64,000 bases of DNA, from NCBI GenBank assembly GCA_947247005.1, contig OX365948.1:1674001-1738000 (forward strand), given 5' to 3'. Made by a program: the position numbers and the translations under genes. The notes below the pieces were generated by a model. The model searched no databases and was not told the DNA's origin. It saw nothing but the letters and a program-made list of their open reading frames with translations. Source of the DNA: Spisula solida (lineage: Eukaryota > Mollusca > Bivalvia > Venerida > Mactridae). Positions 56,296 through 64,000 of the stretch are shown in pieces; the first letter of the stretch is position 1, and the number at the start of each line of letters is the position of its first letter.

Positions 56296-56580
56296 GGTAC
56301 ACAACTTACTGATATTTGTGTAAATATTGGCAGGTACACATCGTACTGATATTTGTGTAAATATTGGCAGGTACACAACTTACTGATATTTGTGTAAATA
56401 TTGGCAGGTACACATCGTACTGATATTTGTGTAAATATTGGCAGGTACACAACTTACTGATATTTGTGTAAATATTGGCAGGTACACATCTTACTGATAT
56501 TTGTGTAAATATTGGCAGGTACACATCTTACTGATATTTGTGTAAATATTGGCAGGTACACATCTTACTGATATTTGTGT
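56296..56580. repeat. 37-bp minisatellite, right part
   Basis: About seven and a half copies of the same 37-bp unit as 55138-55305. Variants alternate between ACAACTTACTG, ACATCGTACTG and ACATCTTACTG. In the left block of the array, of four and a half copies, the ACAACTTACTG variant also appears, so both blocks were one array before the insertion. Confidence 0.95.
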
Positions 56581-57790
56581 ATTAAGCATTATTTTTTACA
56601 CTAGTGACTACTAGTTATTATAAAACTATGAATTATTTTCAGGCAATATGTTCTGGCATCTATAGTCAATGCTGCTGTTAGCATCTAGTCAAATAATTCA
56701 TCATATTTGGCTGATTAAAGCACCTGTCTGTTGAATGCATTTAGTTTTGAAATTGAGTTTTAACATACCAGGTATTAAACTGGTTGGATTTTTATGCAAT
56801 GCAATGCAATTACAAAATATTTATTGCGTAAAACATAAAAACATATCATATGCTTATAGCAAACAATATTATAAACAAATAGGCAGAAGTTAAAAGAGTA
56901 TGCTTAAAAGATTCTTTTATTTTGTTTTCAACACCCACAATATGTGTTGGGGTATAAAATAGTGAATTTGTTGGTTGGTCTGTTCATAATTTTGAATTTG
57001 CCAATTTACTAGTCAAAGACTGAGTATAAAGAATACTGAAAGTCAGTTATTTTTATTCTTGAGAAGAATTTACCTCAACTGTGAAGATTAGAATATGTTT
57101 TGTTTTGCTTTAGAAATCATTAATTCAAAAACTTACTACCGGTACTTCACAAAATTACCTTTATTATATACCAGGGTTCTGAATTACAACAAATGCTTGC
57201 ACCTAAGCACTCAAATCTCTGGCATGAAAATAACTTGCAAGTTTGATGGTAACGATATTGTATTATAGAGCACTAATATTTGTGATGTTAAAATTGTTCT
57301 TAATATCATCTGTGATCTCTTATGGAAGTGTATTTCAATGTATGAGTGTGGCACTAACTAATGGACCTTACAACAGATGCTTATACAATCATGTAGTTAA
57401 AGAATTTAGTTGACCAATAGCTAACAGTTTTTTTCCTGAAACCGATGCAACATGTTTTTGTTGATACATATTTAGTTGCATTGGAAGTATCCATTCTAGC
57501 CTCGAAAATGTCTCGTTAAAATTGGTGAAAGTATAGAATACTTACGGTTGTTTTTAACTTTTTCTTGACAGATTTTTATTTGCATTCTTAGCCAAAAAGT
57601 ATGTCACATACCACTTGGTATGTCCACACTGTTTTCTACAGAGACGAATACTGTGACTTATTCAATGATATAGTGCTATAGTTTTTTGAACGTACATGTA
57701 CTAGTATGTAATGGTCAGTATATTAAATTTTTATGTAAAAACGTAATACCTCAACAATAAGACCATTCTTGTGACACTTCAAACATGATT
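56581..57790. other. Non-coding region, no gene seen
   Basis: AT-rich. No open frame of note and no clear repeat. Confidence 0.5.
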
Positions 57791-58362
57791 TTAGCTCACC
57801 TGTCACAATGTGATAGGGGAGCTTTTGTGATCACTCTTCGTCCATCATCCATCCATCGTCTGTCCACTATTTGCTTGTGTACACAGGGGTCACAATTTTG
57901 ACCTAATCTTTATGAAACTTGGTTAGAATAATCATCTCAACAAAATCTAGGTCAAGTTGATATTTGGGCATTTGGTGTCAAAAACTAGGTCACTACATGT
58001 AGGTCTTATCATAGAAAAACCTTGTGTAGTCACTAGAGATCACAATTTTTATGAAACTTGGTCTCTATGATCAACTAGACAAAATTTAGGTCAAGTTTAA
58101 TATTGGGTCATCCGGGTAAATAAACTAGATCACTAGGTCAAATATTAGAAAAAGGTTGTGTAATCACTAGAGGTCACAATTTTAGCCTAATGTTCATGAA
58201 ACTTGGTCACAAGGATCATGTTAATCATAACTATGTCACTAGGCCAAATCATAGAACAAATATTTTGTATGCTGTAGAAGCTATAATTCAGGTCAACATA
58301 GGGGCTTGCATGCACTACTATGACAGGTGAGCGACATATGGACCTTTTGGGCCTCTGGTTTA
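57791..58362. mobile_element. AGCTCACC-type dispersed element, copy A
   Basis: Begins TTAGCTCACCTGTCACAATG then GAGCTTTTGTGATCACTC, continues with CGTCCATC words and internal ACTAGGTCA and GGTCAAGTT blocks repeated several times, and ends GGTGAGCGACATATGGACCT then GGGCCTCTGGTTT. The two ends are related to those of 59668-60163. No protein is encoded. It resembles highly abundant non-coding elements of bivalve genomes as I recall them (inference). Confidence 0.6.
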
Positions 58363-59123
58363 AGCACAACGTACCCAAGGCAGCTTTTACAATTGTTGAA
58401 TGTCCATTAATTAGTTGTCCAAAATTGATATAATCTTACTAGGTCAGAATGTTGTCTTGTTTGAGACTGGGTCTACTAGAGTGTAAAACAAGGTTACCAG
58501 GACAAATAAAAGTAAAAATAATTTTATAGACACTCTAGATGTCACATTATATCTTAATCTTAATAAACTTAATATTAATTCAGTAGGGGTTTAAATTGAG
58601 TTTCATTGAAAAGAAAAAAGAGTGTAAATGAAGTTGAATATTGTCTTCTTATTTTAAGGTGGTCTTAATTTTGAGATGGTCTTTTAGTGAGGTTTTACAG
58701 TATGATAAACTAGCATGTTGTTTTGTTATAAGGAATTATTTTATTAAGTTTTACTTCATCATATATTTTTCCTACATATTCCAAGAACTTAAATTTGTTT
58801 ATTCTTATATACTGTAAAACTCTAACGCGATAAATAGCAGTACAAAAACAAACACTATATTGCCTATATTTTAGTTATGGATTAAAATAAAAAACCGTAA
58901 CATTTGCCTAAGAAAGCATTCAAACATTTGGAACAACATATAAAGTTTGCATGCTCCTACATTTCAGAAATGATGAATATAGCGGGTTTTGTGTTGGTTT
59001 TTGTATTGCAGGTTATCTCGTTAGAGTTATTGTGGAACTTAATGTAAACAAGAAATATTGTCTAACATGTGTTATGCAGCAATGTCTAATGGGTCCGATT
59101 AGAGAAAGTGTCTATTCTAGTGT
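58363..59123. other. Non-coding region, no gene seen
   Basis: AT-rich, with only short open frames and no recognisable element. Confidence 0.5.
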
Positions 59124-59322
59124 ATACAGGGTGTTAAAAAAGTTTGTTCTCAAATTTAAATTCATACTTAATTTCATCTGAGCTTTGAACGTAGTTGGCA
59201 ATTTTAATTTCTTACGCGAATAGTTTCATTTAATGCACGAAATATTAGAACAATGGTAAAACCCTCTGAAATTCACCCTGACGTCAATTTAAACAAAGAC
59301 ATTTTTTTTTAAATGTCCTGTA
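59124..59322. mobile_element. Possible 199-bp mariner-like MITE
   Basis: TACAGGGTGTTAAAAAAG at the left is imperfectly inverted at the right as TTTTTTAAATGTCCTGTA, with TA at both outer ends. The match is partial, so this is tentative. Confidence 0.35.
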
Positions 59323-59667
59323 TATGGTTTCTTCACCAGATTTTATCTTGTGGATCACATAAAATTTGTTGAGTGACATATGTCGGATTTTATAATGTTG
59401 GTCGCTTAAGACAGGTACTTGCTTTATTCAGGTTTGACTGTATGTTAGAGAAGAAGTATACAGTTGGTTTCAAGATTTACTGACTTATCAGTTATACAAA
59501 GATGCCTAGTATGTTCCTTGTTCATTTGTGAGTTGTCGTCCATTTTCATTGTTTATCTTATACAGTATAACTTCTGGATGTGAGAATGATGGTTGTGTAT
59601 ATTATATTGTTTTCTTTATTTTTGGTGAAATTTTTACTCTTGGCAAATATTTATTCTCAGGACTTTT

Positions 59668-60163
59668 TAGCTCACCTGAGCACAAAGTGCTCGTGGTAAG
59701 CTCTTGTGATCGCACTGTGTCTGTTCTTAACCCCTTGTCAAATTTTGTACTTGGTTGGTCCTGTTTCTAAATTGCTATCTTTTTGCAATTAAAAAAGACC
59801 CTCAGTGGGTGAGGGTTGTTATCTCAATAAGAACTTTGAAAATAGTCTTCTCATAAACTGCTAACCCAAATTCAAAATAATCTACCAAATTCCTAATCTA
59901 AAAACATGGCCACTAGGGGCAGATCTAGTTTCCCCTTTAATTAGAAAACTTTTTTCGGTGACCCTGTTCCAAATGATTCATGGTTTCCTTTGAAAGCCAC
60001 TTGGCTGGTAATAAATTAATTTCTCAGGAATATTTTTTCTGATGACCATCTCCCACATTCTTGCAAGCCAAGATAACCAGTTAAAAACAGCTGACAGGGG
60101 CGAGGGCTTGTATAGACTATGTTACTCGGGTGAGCGATCTAGGACCATCATGGCCTCTTGTAT
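59668..60163. mobile_element. AGCTCACC-type dispersed element, copy B
   Basis: Begins TTAGCTCACCTGAGCACAAA then GCTCTTGTGATCGCACTGTG and ends GGTGAGCGATCTAGGACCAT then GGCCTCTTGTA. The ends match those of copy A at 57791-58362, while the interior differs (AACCCAAATTC, ATGGCCACTAGGGGC). No protein is encoded. Confidence 0.65.
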
Positions 60164-61600
60164 TGCTTCATATCATTATTTAATGTGAAGTTTCTTTATA
60201 AATATATGTATTATATACATACATGTGTACTAGTGTTGAATAAAAAAATAATCAATGCATTGTTTTGTTTTCATTACATCAGCATCCCATTTGCATGACA
60301 TCTGAGTTACATGTAGAAGTTATAATTATGTCATTGAAGCGTTGGTTTATGATCATATTTGGTTATTGGACCTAGTTCGTACTAAGGGTAGGTAAGGTTT
60401 CTTGCAAATGAGTTTATATCTCTAAACATAGAGATGTCTCTCCCTTTGTTGTACCTCTAGATTACAAAATGTTTCAGGTCTAGCTTTCCCACCATTTTCA
60501 GTTACACTATTTGAAAAATAAGGGGAACTATTGCAGTCACCCGAGCGTTTGCGTCAGCGTAATGTTAAAGTTTAGGTACAATATTTTTAACCTCTAATAC
60601 GAGGGAGATTAAAGAAAATAAATCAAAATATATATCATCAGGAAGTGGAATCCTTTTTCTACATAGGCCTGCAGCAGAATTATGAACGAAAGTCCAGGAA
60701 GTACATGTGTCTGAACAGGGTCACTAACGCTAACCGGCGCACAAAATGCCGCCATATACTACACCGCGTAATTACTTCTCATAGGACTATGAAATACGCT
60801 GTATATAGTGACAATGATGATAAATACATTCTTGTACCACACATTTTAATAATTTCTAAGAATTCCGTGTATTTTTCCGGATCTTTCATCGAACATCTGG
60901 GCGAAAGGCCGTACCATGAAATGTCTGTGTTTTGAAATGTCTCAAAAATGTTCTTGTGATTTGCTATTACTTTCATGTCTGAACAACTGTTTCTAGAGCG
61001 TTCATGCCATTTTGTAAACTAATGAATGACTTTTTCCCGGTGTAGTTACAACAATCTCATACCATGCCGATGGCAAATACATCTTGCCGTCAACAGAGCA
61101 TAGTGTTTGTCAGTATTTCCTAGCTGCTGTGTCAAAGAATACGATATACATGTATATCCATGTGTGTATGATCTTTGGCTATGTATACTTATTAATTTAA
61201 CTTATTATGCCTTCCAGAAACGACAATCACTAATTCAAGAGTTACAACAAAATATATAATGCATGATGGTACTAAGTTATTAATTATTGTAATTATCAAA
61301 TACTCATATAATATACATATTTTATACAGACAAGGTGAACTGCAAAATGGGATCAATCAACATACTAGTATTATAAATTCGAATTAACAGCAATTTAAAT
61401 TTAGATTGCTGTAGTGCTTTATTCATGATATAGTGACACGGATTCTATATTTGGTAGGGTGACTATTGCCAAAAAAGTCTTCTATTTTAAGAGTAGGTAG
61501 GACCTCTCTGTTAACAAGACATGTTATATACCAAAATGTTCGGTATAGTCTGTAGTATCTGGGACTGCCGGCATAAATTGCCAAATGTGGTGGCGTTCCG
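60164..61600. other. Non-coding region, no gene seen
   Basis: A 96-codon frame at 60645-60935 has no recognisable domain. No clear repeat was noticed. Confidence 0.5.
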
Positions 61601-61604
61601 AGAA

Positions 61605-62185
61605 ATCCAAGATGGCGTCCAAAATGGCCGCCGTTTTTGTCATTACTAGCTATGCATAAACAATTGATAATTGCAGGAATATGATACTATTCTATGAAAT
61701 AACTTTCATTAATTATTATAGACACAACCAATGTCTTTACAAATAAACCCTGTTCAGGATCTTTAAAGGTTAATGTCAAGGTCATTTTCCAGTAAAACCA
61801 CTGAAAAAACAGCAAAAAACACCGTTTTACTTGAAATCTGTTTTATTTATTTACTATTCATAAATTACAGCTATCTAAAACACATATTTTAATATAGTTG
61901 TATGTTCCCTTGATCAAATAAAACAAATTTGGAACACTTTGGAGTTAAAAAAATGGAGATATACCGCTTAGTAGATCATATATGAAATTCATACCCCACC
62001 CACCAATTTTATACAGGGAGTCTGAATCAAGTATTTGGAAAGTTTCAGAGAATTAGTTTGTCATTATGAAGGGTAGTAATGTCATAAATGTAAACAAGTA
62101 TACATTCATGGATGTGTATGTCTAAATTTGTTCAGAAAAAAATCAAGATGGCGTCCAAAATGGCGTCCAAAATGGCTGCCACAGT
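61605..62185. repeat. Repeated AAGATGGCGTCCAAAATGGC words downstream of the transposon gene
   Basis: CCAAGATGGCGTCCAAAATG then GCCGCC occurs at about 61610, and a closely similar doubled version (AAGATGGCGTCCAAAATGGC then GTCCAAAATGGC) at about 62144. The core AAGATGGCG is YY1-like. The stretch lies 3' of the minus-strand gene at 62751 and probably belongs to the same mobile element. Confidence 0.5.
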
Positions 62186-62750
62186 ATGAAAAGTACCTTA
62201 CATATAACTATAATATACAAGATGGTATACTTGCACTTATTTCATCTTTAAGTATTTTTAATTGCAAGTATTTTACGTTTACACTCATTTAATTCAATTG
62301 AATTAAAATTGAATTATTATATTTTACTGCAGAAATAGTGTGAATAATTTATAACTAGCAATGTTATAATGAGACGTTTGAGTGTAGAATATATCTTGAT
62401 CATTTAATAATTTCTCGCAACATAACATACATATGCGATTTATTAGCATGGGTATATAAACAAGAAAAATGTATATAATTGTGCAGAAAATGTTAAGGAA
62501 TGTTGTAACATTGATTATGACTACTTATGTTCAATCTGTTTCCAATGTTTCGAAAGTGGGTGGGGTAAAAATGATTCCATAAACGCGAAGCGACTGGTAT
62601 ATCATCAATTAAGTTACGTGTAAAGGCTCTCAGTTTTGAATAAGGACCTATAGTGCAACAACTGAAGGCCATACAAGACCATGTATTATGATTTGATAAT
62701 ACCTAGCTACCTTGCAGTAAGCAAACACAAACAAACAAATAATACTTATT
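62186..62750. other. 3' flank of the transposon-associated gene
   Basis: Non-coding and AT-rich. It probably contains the 3' UTR of the minus-strand gene ending at 62751. A short inverted AT repeat (TTTAATTCAATTGAATTAAA) is at about 62288. Confidence 0.5.
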
Positions 62751-64000
62751 TCAGTCTAGGATGTCGTCTGTTAAGTTTGCCATCACAGTGAAAAGATTTT
62801 GACAGATAACATAATCATCAACAGAACCACTGCATCCACAAGCTTTTGTGCAGGGTTGTTCGTTTTGACAACAAATGCAGTCATTAAGGCATTCATCAGT
62901 GCACATGCATACAAGATCACTTAGCAGTTCAGGTGGAGCAACAGACTGTGCCATCATGTGAGGAATGAACAACCCCGTTTCAACATCAACAACATAGCCA
63001 AACTTTGAGGGATCTGGTAAAACAACGTTTGATTCTAAAGCTGCCTTCCAAATTATCATTTGATATGCACATCTAAGCAAATGTAGATGAAAACTGTCAT
63101 CTGTTGGGGGGAGTTTCCTTGGTTTGGTTCTTAGTCTTTCAATCACAATATTGGCTCTTAATGTATTCAATGATACACATTGGTGACAACCATACAACAG
63201 TCCAACAAAGAGAACTGACACAGCTTTAACCAGGGGTGACAGAATGTGCTCTGAACCAAGCATGGACAGATGTGTGAGCTTATCGAAATGTTTTCTCATA
63301 ACCAGAAATGCCTTTTTCTTACCTATACCAAAGAAAGAAGAGCAGGTGTCACATCCTGTAAGACAATACACTGGAAGTAAAATACTTCTTTCATCAGGAG
63401 ATAAGTACTCAAATATGACATGGACAGGAATAAATCTTGTCAGATCTGTGTACAAGCCCTTTCTTCCAGTTTTAAAATACAAATTTTCAAAACCAAGCTC
63501 TTTGAAATGGTGAACGAGTAAAACTAACACATCTGTGTCCGGACTTACGACAACAACATTTCCTACTCCTACTGCTTTTGCATATTTAAGGTGCAACAAA
63601 ATCCTAGTGTCAGCTTCTTCTTGGTTCGAAGTATCATGGAAAAAAATTGTATCCCAAGAAACTCTGAGAACACGGTCACCCATTCCACCTGATATGTATA
63701 TGTTTTGACCATTCTTTAGCAGCGTATGACAATTATCTGTAAGATACTTAGTGTATAGTGTTGTTAAAGCTGCTTTGCTCCTGCTGCTAGTAAGTAGCTT
63801 CTTCCAGTCAGGAATTACCATATTGTATTGCATAACAACCGGGGTAGCCAAAGACACATTCTCTCCACGTTTTTGGCGAGTTGTGGACTTCAAGCTGTTA
63901 GGGACATATCTGTCAAAGACAACATGCACACAAGATACACCATTACTATGGAAAAGAATATAGCTCCAAAATGTTGAAGCCATATCTATGAATGATAATT
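62751..64000 (-). CDS. Transposon-associated protein, XPG/FEN1-like core plus CXC tail (5' partial)
   Basis: The frame runs from the window edge to TGA at 62753-62751. The first in-frame ATG is at 63983, but the frame is open upstream to base 64000, so the N-terminus is probably missing. Counting from that Met: VHVVFDRYVPNSLK (19-32), an acidic motif NQEEADTRILLH (120-131), VVVSPDTDVLVLL (144-156), YCLTGCDTCSSFFGIGKKKA (206-225), and a cysteine cluster at 359-384 (CMCTDECLNDCICC, CTKACGC) resembling a tesmin/TSO1 CXC zinc site. The ordered acidic residues (EEAD, DTD, GCD) fit the metal site of a PIN/XPG/FEN1-like nuclease. Such proteins are multi-copy in cnidarian, fish and mollusc genomes. 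Academ-type DNA transposases carry an XPG domain, so this may be an Academ-like ORF; that link is an inference. Confidence 0.75.
   Translation of the reverse strand, partial: LSFIDMASTFWSYILFHSNGVSCVHVVFDRYVPNSLKSTTRQKRGENVSLATPVVMQYNMVIPDWKKLLTSSRSKAALTTLYTKYLTDNCHTLLKNGQNIYISGGMGDRVLRVSWDTIFFHDTSNQEEADTRILLHLKYAKAVGVGNVVVVSPDTDVLVLLVHHFKELGFENLYFKTGRKGLYTDLTRFIPVHVIFEYLSPDERSILLPVYCLTGCDTCSSFFGIGKKKAFLVMRKHFDKLTHLSMLGSEHILSPLVKAVSVLFVGLLYGCHQCVSLNTLRANIVIERLRTKPRKLPPTDDSFHLHLLRCAYQMIIWKAALESNVVLPDPSKFGYVVDVETGLFIPHMMAQSVAPPELLSDLVCMCTDECLNDCICCQNEQPCTKACGCSGSVDDYVICQNLFTVMANLTDDILD

Noticed and set aside
55138..56580. CRISPR-like array of 37-bp repeats
   Set aside because: The copies are directly head to tail without unique spacers and sit in a eukaryotic genome, so this is a minisatellite.

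Overview
This is a eukaryotic, AT-rich, repeat-dense genomic window with three complete-looking cellular genes (two of them split into many short GT-AG exons), one transposon-type protein gene cut by the window edge, and many mobile-element remnants. The organism is most likely a marine invertebrate, probably a bivalve mollusc. That is an inference from the gene set, the intron density and the style of the repeats (units with GAGCTTTTGTGATC and GACCTAGTGACC words, tRNA-like SINE heads), not from any database match.

Layout. Positions 1-10250 hold a tandem array of a unit of about 4.7-5.0 kb: two full copies and the start of a third, with no convincing gene. Positions 11097-18970 (minus strand) hold a complete nine-exon mitochondrial L-threonine 3-dehydrogenase gene (370 aa). 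A 424-bp foldback MITE lies in one of its introns, and a terminus-like piece of the same MITE family has been amplified into a 56-bp minisatellite at 20869-21147. Positions 22488-33215 are a repeat zone: tRNA-like SINE pieces, a 23-bp minisatellite, a CR1/L2/Jockey-like LINE whose two RT halves point in opposite directions (27170-28375), composite short repeats, and a 5'-truncated L1/Tx1-like LINE (29660-32720, minus).

Positions 36605-46973 (minus) hold a complete eleven-exon RNA 3'-terminal phosphate cyclase gene (RTCA, 365 aa). Its exon 10 is duplicated downstream as a same-length copy with intact splice sites but an in-frame stop. A 1.0-kb mariner-like TIR element and several SINEs sit in its introns. 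About 1 kb away and pointing the opposite way is a gene with one visible coding exon for a heparan sulfate 3-O-sulfotransferase (48027-49100, plus), so the gap between them is probably a divergent promoter.

From 49101 onward only repeats are seen until the right edge. They include a 700-bp element with perfect 25-bp TIRs, a 37-bp minisatellite split by a 990-bp TIR element flanked by a 6-bp target duplication, and two copies of an AGCTCACC-type repeat. The last 1.25 kb (62751-64000, minus) encodes a transposon-associated protein with an XPG/FEN1-like acidic core and a cysteine-rich CXC-like tail, open to the window edge.

The cellular genes belong to unrelated pathways (threonine catabolism, RNA end repair, heparan sulfate modification). 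Nothing in the window links them functionally beyond the probable shared promoter of RTCA and the sulfotransferase.
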